NCBI GenBank assembly: GCA_031291335.1
Contig: JARLJF010000172.1
Span: 1 to 64,000 of the forward strand
Length of the DNA stretch: 64,000 nt
Source: Pandoraea sp.
Lineage (GTDB): Bacteria > Pseudomonadota > Gammaproteobacteria > Burkholderiales > Burkholderiaceae
Direction of reading: 5' to 3'
Part shown: positions 57,274 through 64,000 of the stretch, piece after piece
Numbering within the stretch: position 1 is the stretch's first letter
How the letters are laid out: each line of letters opens with the position of its first letter
Notes under the pieces: model-generated
The model's database searches: none
The model's input: only the letters and a program-made list of their open reading frames with translations
Told to the model about the DNA's origin: nothing
Made by a program: the position numbers and the translations under genes

Positions 57274-58077
57274 TTGCCCATCCTTCGCGCCACTCTCCCC
57301 ACGCTAGCCAAACTTGCTGGCGGCCTGCTGCGCATGGCATTGCCGGATCACTGCGCGATCTGCCATCGACGCGCCGCCCGACAGATCTGTGCCGACTGTG
57401 CGCACGCGTTCGATGTTGCCCGGTCCGATGCCCCGTTGCGCTGCCGCCAGTGCGCCGCCGCCTTGCCATCGCTGGCGATATCCACGGAAGACACCCCGAC
57501 GCTTGACGTCAAAGGTGCGACAATTTGCCGCACCTCGTCGCCCGTGGTCTGCGGACAATGCCTGCGACACCGGCCCGCATTCGACGCAACGTTGACGCTC
57601 GCAGACTACGTGGCACCACTCGATATGCTGATGATTCGTCTGAAATACCATGGCGCCCTGCCGTTCGCTCGTGAATTCGGCGAACGCCTCGGTGACGCCC
57701 TGAAAGCTTGTGGCGACGTCACACCGCTGCTGGTGCCCGTGCCACTGGCCCCGTCACGACTGGCGTCGCGGGGCTTCAATCAGGCTTGGGAACTCGCACG
57801 GGTGGCGTCTCGTCGAGCGCATCTGCCAGCATGCGTCGACGCGCTGAGGCGCGAACGAACGACTGCCGCACAGCGGCGACTGTCCCGTGAAGAACGCAGA
57901 CGCAATTTGCGCGGCGCCTTCGTCGCGAGCGACCGTGTTCGCGGACGCCGCATTGTGTTGATCGACGACGTCATGACCACTGGCGCGACCTGCGACGCCG
58001 CCGCGGCCGCGCTCAAGCGCGCCGGTGCAACGCATGTGCTTGCGGCTGTCGTGTTGCGTACGCCGTCCACCCTATAA
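57274..58077 (+). CDS. comF: ComF-family phosphoribosyltransferase-like protein
   Basis: The product has an N-terminal zinc-binding region (CAICHRRAARQICADC, later CRQC and CGQC) and a PRTase domain with the PRPP loop VLIDDVMTTGATC. ComF proteins take part in DNA uptake or related processes. The start is uncertain: TTG at 57274 and ATG at 57334 are options, and no ribosome-binding site decides. It is divergent from bioC and followed by trmL. Confidence 0.85.
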   Translation: MPILRATLPTLAKLAGGLLRMALPDHCAICHRRAARQICADCAHAFDVARSDAPLRCRQCAAALPSLAISTEDTPTLDVKGATICRTSSPVVCGQCLRHRPAFDATLTLADYVAPLDMLMIRLKYHGALPFAREFGERLGDALKACGDVTPLLVPVPLAPSRLASRGFNQAWELARVASRRAHLPACVDALRRERTTAAQRRLSREERRRNLRGAFVASDRVRGRRIVLIDDVMTTGATCDAAAAALKRAGATHVLAAVVLRTPSTL

Positions 58078-58096
58078 CTCAGCCCCCCCGACACTC

Positions 58097-58567
58097 ATGT
58101 TCAACGTCGTTCTCGTCTCGCCCGAAATTCCGCCGAACACCGGCAACGTGATTCGCCTGTGCGCCAACACGGGTGCCCGTCTGCATCTGATCGAACCCCT
58201 CGGTTTTCCGCTCGATGACGCACGTATGCGCCGCGCCGGGCTCGACTATCACGAGTACGCAGAGATGAAGGTTCATCAGGACTGGGACGCGTTTCTGGCC
58301 ACCGAGACGCCGGATCCCGCGCGCATGTTCGCCCTGACCACGCGTGGGTCACGCCCCTTTGGCGAGTTGTCGTTCGCGCCGGGCGACTGGTTCATCTTCG
58401 GCTCGGAAACCCGCGGACTCGCCCCGGAACTGCTCGACACGTTTGCCACCACGCAACGCGTGCGCCTGCCGATGCGTCCCGGCAACCGCAGCCTCAATCT
58501 GTCGAATACGGTCGCCGTGGTGGTCTTCGAAGCGTGGCGTCAGCAGGGTTACGCCGACGGGTCCTGA
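58097..58567 (+). CDS. trmL: tRNA (cytidine(34)-2'-O)-methyltransferase
   Basis: TrmL methylates the wobble nucleotide of tRNA-Leu isoacceptors. The 156-residue SPOUT enzyme has [24 protein letters not shown] and the knot motif [19 protein letters not shown]. It lies 19 bases after comF. Its 3' end overlaps the convergent macro-domain gene by 19 bases. Confidence 0.94.
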   Translation: MFNVVLVSPEIPPNTGNVIRLCANTGARLHLIEPLGFPLDDARMRRAGLDYHEYAEMKVHQDWDAFLATETPDPARMFALTTRGSRPFGELSFAPGDWFIFGSETRGLAPELLDTFATTQRVRLPMRPGNRSLNLSNTVAVVVFEAWRQQGYADGS

Positions 58568-59079
58568 CTGGCGAGTTCCGCCTGATAGCGGGCCAGCATT
58601 GGCGCATCGAAACAGACGAACTCCACCTGCTCGATGGTCGGGAAGTGAGGTAGCGCATTGCGCACGGTGAATACGGCCAATGGCACGGCCAGTTCGGGCG
58701 GATAGCCGTAAATGCCACAGCTGATCGCCGGGAATGCGACGCTCCGGCAATCGTGCGCCGACGCCAGGCGCAGGCTCTCGCGGTAGCAACTCGCGAGCAG
58801 TGCGGGTTCTTCGTCAGCGCCACCATTCCAGACCGGGCCGACCGTGTGAATGACGAACTTCGCCTTGAGACGAAATCCCGGCGTGAGCTTCGCCTGTCCG
58901 GTCGGACAGCCGTGGAGTTTGCGACAGGCGTCGACGAGTTCGGGACCCGCCGCGCGATGGATCGCCCCATCAACGCCGCCACCGCCAAGCAGCGATTCGT
59001 TCGCCGCATTCACGATGGCATCGACTGGGGACTGCGTGATATCGCCTTGCAAGGCGTATAAGCGGGCAACTTGCGACAT
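58549..59079 (-). CDS. Macro-domain O-acetyl-ADP-ribose deacetylase
   Basis: The 176-residue macrodomain protein has the ADP-ribose-binding motifs [23 protein letters not shown] and ISCGIYGYP of the MacroD/YmdB type. It hydrolyses O-acetyl-ADP-ribose or removes ADP-ribose from proteins. The 28-base gap before gpsA on the same strand suggests co-transcription. Confidence 0.93.
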   Translation of the reverse strand: MSQVARLYALQGDITQSPVDAIVNAANESLLGGGGVDGAIHRAAGPELVDACRKLHGCPTGQAKLTPGFRLKAKFVIHTVGPVWNGGADEEPALLASCYRESLRLASAHDCRSVAFPAISCGIYGYPPELAVPLAVFTVRNALPHFPTIEQVEFVCFDAPMLARYQAELASQDPSA

Positions 59080-59106
59080 GGGTTCGAACTCCCCTGTAAG
59101 CCCCCG

Positions 59107-60120
59107 CTAGTCGGCGTCGTCTTCGCGTTCGGCGCGGGCATCGCGCCGCAGCAGGGCTTCCACCGCTGCGCGAGCAGGCAAACCATCGAACAAGGTGGCA
59201 CAGACGGCGTCGGTGATCGGCATTTCAACGCCATGTCCATGCGCCAGGTCACGCACGGCACGCGCACATCGTACGCCTTCGGCGACATGTCCCAACGACG
59301 CGAGCACGTCGTCAAGCGACTTGCCCGTCGCCAGTTGCAAACCGACCGTGCGGTTACGCGACAAATCGCCGGTCGCCGTGAGGATCAGATCGCCCATGCC
59401 CGTCAGCCCCATGAACGTCTCGGGCTTGCCGCCCAACGCCACGCCCAGGCGGGTCATTTCGGCGAGACCGCGCGTCACCAGCGCAGCGCGAGCGTTCAGA
59501 CCAAGACCCAATCCGTCGCTGACACCCGTGGCGATCGCCAGTACGTTCTTCACGGCGCCCCCGACTTCGACACCGACGAGGTCGTCACTCGAATAGATGC
59601 GCAGCGCGCCGAAGTGGCAGGCGGCAATTGTCAGCTCGCACAGCGACGGTGCCGCGCTGGCGATGGTCAGCGCTGCCGGCAGCCCTTGCGCGACCTCGCG
59701 CGCAAAGCTCGGCCCAGAGAGCGAACCACCCGCAACCTGCGGAAACACCTCGGCAACGATCTGATGCGGCAGCAGCCCTGTGTCGGCCTCGAACCCCTTG
59801 CAAAGCCAGATCAGGTTCTGCGGCGGATGCGCCGTGAGCGCCATATGGCCAGCCAACGCGCGCAAGCCCGCGACCGGCACGGCAGCTACGCACAATGCGT
59901 GCTCGCCCGTGCCATGCGCCAGCGCCGTCGCGAAATCGGCTTCGAATCGCAATCGGGGAGACAGCGTGGAACCGGGGAGATAGGCGGAATTCTCGTGGGA
60001 GTCGGCCAGTTGCTTCACGAGCGCAGCGTCGCGCGCCCACAGGACAACGTCATGGCGTGCTGCCATGTGACTCGCCATCGCGGTGCCCCAGGCACCTGCA
60101 CCGAATACGGCAATCTTCAT
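59107..60120 (-). CDS. gpsA: Glycerol-3-phosphate dehydrogenase [NAD(P)+]
   Basis: GpsA makes sn-glycerol 3-phosphate from dihydroxyacetone phosphate for phospholipid synthesis. The 337-residue protein has the Rossmann [20 protein letters not shown] and [10 protein letters not shown] with the catalytic lysine, and [13 protein letters not shown]. The order secB-gpsA on the minus strand is usual in proteobacteria (grxC-secB-gpsA). Confidence 0.96.
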   Translation of the reverse strand: MKIAVFGAGAWGTAMASHMAARHDVVLWARDAALVKQLADSHENSAYLPGSTLSPRLRFEADFATALAHGTGEHALCVAAVPVAGLRALAGHMALTAHPPQNLIWLCKGFEADTGLLPHQIVAEVFPQVAGGSLSGPSFAREVAQGLPAALTIASAAPSLCELTIAACHFGALRIYSSDDLVGVEVGGAVKNVLAIATGVSDGLGLGLNARAALVTRGLAEMTRLGVALGGKPETFMGLTGMGDLILTATGDLSRNRTVGLQLATGKSLDDVLASLGHVAEGVRCARAVRDLAHGHGVEMPITDAVCATLFDGLPARAAVEALLRRDARAEREDDAD

Positions 60121-60183
60121 GAAGGGGGCCTCGACGCGAAGACCGGCACGGGGCGGGCCGTCGCGTCGATGAAGCGCAAGCGC

Positions 60184-60690
60184 TTAGTGAGTCTGAGCGG
60201 ACGAGCCGTCGGGCATCACGATGCCCGGGGCCGGCGTCTCGCCGTTGGCCGCTTGTTGCTCGGCCAGTTGTGCCAGGCGTTGCTCGTACAGCGCCTGGAA
60301 GTTCACTTCGGCCAGGTGGATCGGCTGGAAGCCGGCACGGCTGATGGCGTCGGCCACGTTGGCGCGCAGGTACGGGTAGACGATCGTCGGGCAGGCGATG
60401 CCGATGAGCGGGTCGAGCTGTTCGACCGGCACATTGCGGATCTCGAAAATACCGGCTTGCTTGCCTTCGACCAGGAACGCAACCTTGTCCTTGATCTTGG
60501 CCGTCACGGTAGCGATCACGGCGACTTCGAAGATTTCCTCGGCCAGGCGCTCTGCGGCGACGTCCAGTTGCACTTCAACAGTCGGCATCTCCTGTTCGAG
60601 GAAGATCGCGGGCGAATTCGGCTGCTCGAGCGACAGATCTTTCAGGTATGCGCGCTGGATGCTGAAAAACGGCTGATTCTGGTCGGACAT
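60184..60690 (-). CDS. secB: Protein-export chaperone SecB
   Basis: SecB keeps preproteins unfolded and targets them to SecA. The 168-residue protein contains [20 protein letters not shown] and [10 protein letters not shown]-like [16 protein letters not shown], both hallmark segments. AAGGAAAC precedes the ATG. It lies between grxC and gpsA on the same strand. Confidence 0.96.
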   Translation of the reverse strand: MSDQNQPFFSIQRAYLKDLSLEQPNSPAIFLEQEMPTVEVQLDVAAERLAEEIFEVAVIATVTAKIKDKVAFLVEGKQAGIFEIRNVPVEQLDPLIGIACPTIVYPYLRANVADAISRAGFQPIHLAEVNFQALYEQRLAQLAEQQAANGETPAPGIVMPDGSSAQTH

Positions 60691-60754
60691 TTCGTTTCCT
60701 TGGTATAAGACAGCCGCGCAGACACGCGGCTGGGCGCACTATTTTCAGGGGGTA

Positions 60755-61015
60755 TCAGGCCGCTTGCAAGAGCGGCAGAAGGCCACCGGCACGATCGAGT
60801 GCCGACAGATCGTCGTAACCGCCGATGTGGCGCTCGTCGATGTAGATTTGCGGCACCGTACGGCGGCCCGTGCGCGTCATCATTTCCTCACGGCGGGCAG
60901 GTTCCTTGTCGATCAGAACCTTCTCGATTTCCTGAACGCCGCGCTGGCGCAGCAGGCGTTCCGCCATCTGGCAATACGGGCACACTTGCGTGCTGTACAT
61001 CACGATCTTCGGCAT
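60755..61015 (-). CDS. grxC: Glutaredoxin 3
   Basis: This 86-residue dithiol glutaredoxin has the redox motif CPYC and the TVPQIYIDERHIGG glutathione-binding segment. The ATG at 61015 has GAGGAG upstream. The rhodanese-domain gene precedes it by 17 bases, with secB and gpsA downstream. Confidence 0.95.
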   Translation of the reverse strand: MPKIVMYSTQVCPYCQMAERLLRQRGVQEIEKVLIDKEPARREEMMTRTGRRTVPQIYIDERHIGGYDDLSALDRAGGLLPLLQAA

Positions 61016-61032
61016 GACTTGCAACTCCTCGA

Positions 61033-61440
61033 TTACTTGACGACCGGCAGGCCGGCTTGCTGCCAGGCAGCAATGCCGCCCTGGAGGCTGAACGCCTCAG
61101 CATAGCCAAGATTGCGCAGCAGCGTTTGAGCGCGCGCCGAGCGCTGACCGCTCTTGCACACGATCAGTACCGGTGCTGCCTTGTTTTTGATGACTTGAGC
61201 GATTTTTTGCTCTACGTCGTCGAGCGGCACGTTTCGCGCGGACGGCAGGTGGCCGTCGGCGAACTCCTCTCCCGAACGCACGTCGAGCACCACAGCGCCC
61301 TTACGATTGATAAGCTGGGTCGCTTCGAGGGTCGACAGTCCGCGACCGCCGCGCTTGAAGACCGGCCAGGCCAGCATGCCGCCCGAAACGAGGGCAATCG
61401 CGATCAGCGCGAGGTTGGTGTAATCGGAAAAGAACTTCAC
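61033..61440 (-). CDS. Membrane-anchored rhodanese-domain protein
   Basis: The 135-residue protein has an N-terminal membrane segment (about 8-28) and a rhodanese domain with the active-site loop CKSGQRS. A GTG at 61440 with AGGTGG upstream is taken as start; TTG at 61461 is the longer option. It is the first gene of the series before grxC-secB-gpsA. It probably binds or transfers sulfane sulfur, with an unknown acceptor. Confidence 0.88.
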   Translation of the reverse strand: MKFFSDYTNLALIAIALVSGGMLAWPVFKRGGRGLSTLEATQLINRKGAVVLDVRSGEEFADGHLPSARNVPLDDVEQKIAQVIKNKAAPVLIVCKSGQRSARAQTLLRNLGYAEAFSLQGGIAAWQQAGLPVVK

Positions 61441-61473
61441 AAACCACCTGAAAAAGATCAAAAGAATCCGATC

Positions 61474-61479
61474 ATTATA
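61474..61479 (-). promoter_or_regulatory. Consensus -10 before the rhodanese-grxC-secB-gpsA series
   Basis: On the minus strand a perfect TATAAT is present 34 bases before the GTG start. No good -35 is seen. The A+T-rich patch lies between the divergent rhodanese and gpmA genes. Confidence 0.45.
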
Positions 61480-61673
61480 AAATAATCCGTGATTGCGCCG
61501 ACGGGTCGCGTTGCCAATCGCTGCGCCGGACGTCGGTAGCCACTTTTCTGCTATCCCGAATGTCCCTGAATTGTTGCCTCAAATCCCTTGCCGGGGCTTG
61601 TCGCACAAGGCGCTGCGAATCGCCCGCGTTTCACCGGCTGCCCCCGCTTTCCAACTCTGACTGAAGTTTGCTC

Positions 61674-62420
61674 ATGTACAAGCTCGTTCTCATCCGCCAC
61701 GGCGAATCGACGTGGAACAAGGAAAATCGCTTCACCGGCTGGGTCGACGTCGACCTGACCGAAAAGGGTGTGGCTGAAGCCAGCCAAGCGGGCAATCTGC
61801 TCGCCGAAGCCGGTTTCAAGTTCGATCTCGCCTACACGTCGGTGCTCAAGCGCGCGATCCGCACCCTGTGGCACGTGCAGGACGCCATGGACCAGATGTG
61901 GATTCCCGTGGTGCACAGCTGGCGTCTGAACGAACGTCACTACGGTGCACTCGCCGGCTTGAACAAGGCTGAAACGGCAGCCAAGTACGGTGACGATCAG
62001 GTGCACGTCTGGCGTCGCAGCTACGACACGCCGCCGCCGCCGCTGGCCGCAGACGACGAGCGCAGCTCGTACAACGACCCGCGTTACGCCAAGCTCAAGC
62101 GCGAAGAGATTCCGCTCACGGAGTGCCTGAAGGACACCGTGGCGCGCGTGCTGCCGCTGTGGAACGAGTCCATCGGCCCGGCCGTGCGTGCCGGCAAGCA
62201 GGTGCTCGTCGCCGCTCACGGTAATTCGCTGCGTGCGCTCATCAAGCATCTCGACAACATCTCGGACGACGACATCGCCGGCCTAAACATCCCGAACGGC
62301 ACGCCGCTCGTGTATGAACTGGACGCCGACCTCAAGCCGATCCGTCACTACTATCTGGGCGATCAGGACAAGATCGCCGGTGCGCTGGCCGCCGTGGCAG
62401 CGCAGGGCAAGTCGAAGTAA
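61674..62420 (+). CDS. gpmA: 2,3-bisphosphoglycerate-dependent phosphoglycerate mutase
   Basis: GpmA interconverts 3- and 2-phosphoglycerate in glycolysis. The 248-residue protein has the phosphohistidine motif [10 protein letters not shown] near the N-terminus, ERHYGAL and the second catalytic histidine in [11 protein letters not shown]. The ATG at 61674 was chosen over the start at 61668. A hairpin follows the gene. Confidence 0.96.
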   Translation: MYKLVLIRHGESTWNKENRFTGWVDVDLTEKGVAEASQAGNLLAEAGFKFDLAYTSVLKRAIRTLWHVQDAMDQMWIPVVHSWRLNERHYGALAGLNKAETAAKYGDDQVHVWRRSYDTPPPPLAADDERSSYNDPRYAKLKREEIPLTECLKDTVARVLPLWNESIGPAVRAGKQVLVAAHGNSLRALIKHLDNISDDDIAGLNIPNGTPLVYELDADLKPIRHYYLGDQDKIAGALAAVAAQGKSK

Positions 62421-62767
62421 TCGCCGACTTTCGCCCCGAGCGCACCGCCCACGCGGTGCGCTTCCCTCCCTTCCCGCCTCGACCGTAATACGCCGTAACA
62501 CGATTTCAACGGCTTTCGCGGCCCCCCGTTTTCGGTGTCTCATCGCCTGCCAATGCGCGTTCCGCCTGCAAAAGCTACGCGCTATCAGACGACGTCCGGC
62601 CAAAATCCCGTCACAACCGCACGTTGAACGGAACTTTTTGTAGAACCACTCGGGAAAAGTCCCTGTCGAATGGGCAATGTCCGCCCCGCGGGCAAACGGT
62701 TATACTTCGCCAAAGTGCGCGCGCCCATTGGCGGGCGCCCCGAAAAATCCGGAATTTCCACGCCTAT
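62421..62767. other. Intergenic region between gpmA and the S41 protease gene
   Basis: No gene is supported in these 347 bases. It contains a perfect hairpin GCGCACCGC/GCGGTGCGC (62440-62461, loop CCAC) without a T-tract, probably ending gpmA, and a -10-like TATACT at 62701-62706 that may serve the protease. Confidence 0.6.
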
Positions 62768-64000
62768 ATGCGCCAAACCCTCAAACACATCGGCCTGATC
62801 GTGCTGGGCCTCGCGACCGGTGCGGCTGCCACCCTCGCGTTCTCGCAGGCTTCCGCACAAAGCGCTACCACGCCATTGCCGCTCGAGCAGCTTCGTCTGC
62901 TGGCCGAAGTGTTCGGTCAGATCAAGCGCGAATACGTGCAGCCGGTCGACGACAAGAAGCTGCTGACCGCGGCGATCAAGGGCATGGTGTCGAGCCTCGA
63001 TCCGCACTCGTCGTATCTCGACAAGGAAGAGTACAAAGAGCTGCAAGAGCAGACGCGCGGCCGCTTCGCCGGTCTCGGCATCGAGATTTCGCAGGAAGAC
63101 GGTCTCGTGAAGGTGATCTCGCCGATCGAAGACAGCCCGGCCTTCAAGGCAGGTCTGAAGCCCGGCGACCTGATCACCCGCATCGACGACAAGCCGGTGC
63201 GTGGCATGACCCTCGACCAGGCGGTGAAGCGCATGCGAGGCGCCCCGGGCAGCAAGGTCACGCTGACGATCTTCCGCAAGGCGGACGAGCGCACCTTCCC
63301 GGTGTCGATCGTACGTGCGGAAATTCGTGTGCAGAGCGTCAAGGGCAAGCTGCTCGAGCCGGGTATCGGTTACGTGCGTATCACCAGCTTCCAGGAACGC
63401 ACCGTGCCGGATCTGGCCAAGAAGCTGCAGGAACTGGCCAAGGATCAACCGCTCAAGGGCCTGGTGCTCGATCTGCGTAACAACGGCGGCGGCATTCTCC
63501 AGTCCGCAGTTGGCGTGTCCGCGGCCTTCCTGAAGGAAGGTGCCACGGTCGTGACGACCAACGGTCAGATCGAAGACGCCAAGCAGAAGTACACGGCAAC
63601 GTTCGACAACTACCGTCTGTCGGCCAGCCCGGAAGATCCGCTCAAGGGTGAAGCCGCGTTCTGGAAGACGGTGCCGATGGTGGTGCTGGTGAACGCCTAC
63701 TCGGCGTCGGCCTCGGAAATCGTGGCCGGTGCGCTGCAAGATTCGAAGCGCGCGCTGATCATGGGCAAGACGACCTTCGGCAAGGGCTCGGTGCAGACCG
63801 TGCGTCAACTGTCGCCGGACACCGCGCTGCGTCTGACCACGGCGTACTACTACACGCCGAGCGGCCGCTCGATCCAGTCCATCGGTATCAAGCCGGACGT
63901 GCCGGTCGATCAGAATCCGAAGGGCGATCCGGACGATGTGCTGGTGACGCGCGAAATCGATTACCAAAACCATCTGCACAACACGCAAACGCCTGACGAG
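62768..64000 (+). CDS. S41-family C-terminal processing protease (ctpA type), 3' end cut by window edge
   Basis: This exported serine protease begins MRQTLKHIGLIVLGLATG with a signal sequence ending near ASAQS. A PDZ domain (GLGIEIS to GSKVTLTIFRK, about residues 99-175) is followed by the S41 protease core with the catalytic serine in YSASASEIVAG and lysine in TFGKGSVQT. The 411 residues present lack the C-terminus. It probably processes or degrades periplasmic proteins. Its place after gpmA is common in betaproteobacteria. Confidence 0.93.
   Translation, partial: MRQTLKHIGLIVLGLATGAAATLAFSQASAQSATTPLPLEQLRLLAEVFGQIKREYVQPVDDKKLLTAAIKGMVSSLDPHSSYLDKEEYKELQEQTRGRFAGLGIEISQEDGLVKVISPIEDSPAFKAGLKPGDLITRIDDKPVRGMTLDQAVKRMRGAPGSKVTLTIFRKADERTFPVSIVRAEIRVQSVKGKLLEPGIGYVRITSFQERTVPDLAKKLQELAKDQPLKGLVLDLRNNGGGILQSAVGVSAAFLKEGATVVTTNGQIEDAKQKYTATFDNYRLSASPEDPLKGEAAFWKTVPMVVLVNAYSASASEIVAGALQDSKRALIMGKTTFGKGSVQTVRQLSPDTALRLTTAYYYTPSGRSIQSIGIKPDVPVDQNPKGDPDDVLVTREIDYQNHLHNTQTPDE

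Noticed and set aside
62585-63988. 467-residue antisense frame opposite the S41 protease
   Set aside because: The plus strand encodes PDZ and S41 catalytic motifs. The antisense product is Arg/His-rich without any recognisable domain.

Overview
The window reads as chromosomal DNA of a Burkholderiales betaproteobacterium, most like Burkholderiaceae and possibly Pandoraea (the genus is an inference). The reasons are high G+C, the kdsD-kdsC-lptC-lptA-lptB-rpoN-hpf-ptsN-hprK-rapZ block, the lolB-ispE-tRNA-Gln-prs-rplY-pth block, and a heme-copper oxidase locus with the small proteins usual in this order. Coding density is very high. Most long antisense reading frames are G+C shadows of real genes.

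Layout. 1-1526: truncated Kef-type antiporter. 1717-10855: LPS precursor and LPS export genes (kdsD, kdsC, lptCAB), sigma-54, ribosome hibernation factor, nitrogen PTS EIIA, HPr kinase, a PsiF-like secreted protein and RapZ. 10857-20908: DNA repair (mutY, mutM), a TPR protein, lolB, ispE, tRNA-Gln, prs, rplY, pth, ferredoxin, coaD, rsmD. 21181-22987: a NodIJ-like ABC exporter. 23102-27582: an M16 peptidase pair and ftsY. 27715-31864: ArgO/LysE exporter, maiA, ybiB, an NTF2-like protein and rpoH preceded by a perfect CIRCE operator. 32315-35525: cydP-cydA-cydB-cydX (bd quinol oxidase). 35675-45941: the facing caa3-type cytochrome c oxidase and heme A locus (sco, ctaB, ctaA, SCO-like, surf1, ctaE, DUF2970, ctaG, small assembly protein, ctaD, ctaC, DUF2244).

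46511-55906 is the accessory part. A LuxR-type receptor without a LuxI in the window faces an eight-gene minus-strand array whose genes mostly overlap by 4 to 8 bases: sbnA-like, sbnB-like, a divergent adenylosuccinate synthetase, an AurF-type diiron N-oxygenase, an ornithine/acetylornithine-type carbamoyltransferase, a threonine-synthase-like PLP enzyme, a D-amino-acid-oxidase-like flavoenzyme and a flavin-reductase-like protein. SbnA and SbnB are known to make L-2,3-diaminopropionate. The rest suggests tailoring of a small non-proteinogenic amino acid (N-oxygenation, carbamoylation, amine ligation, oxidation) without NRPS or PKS genes. A lux-box-like dyad sits upstream of sbnA. This is the best candidate for an undescribed system; its product cannot be read from the sequence.

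56195-64000 returns to housekeeping genes: bioC-like, comF, trmL, macro domain, gpsA, secB, grxC, rhodanese, gpmA and the start of a ctpA-type S41 protease.
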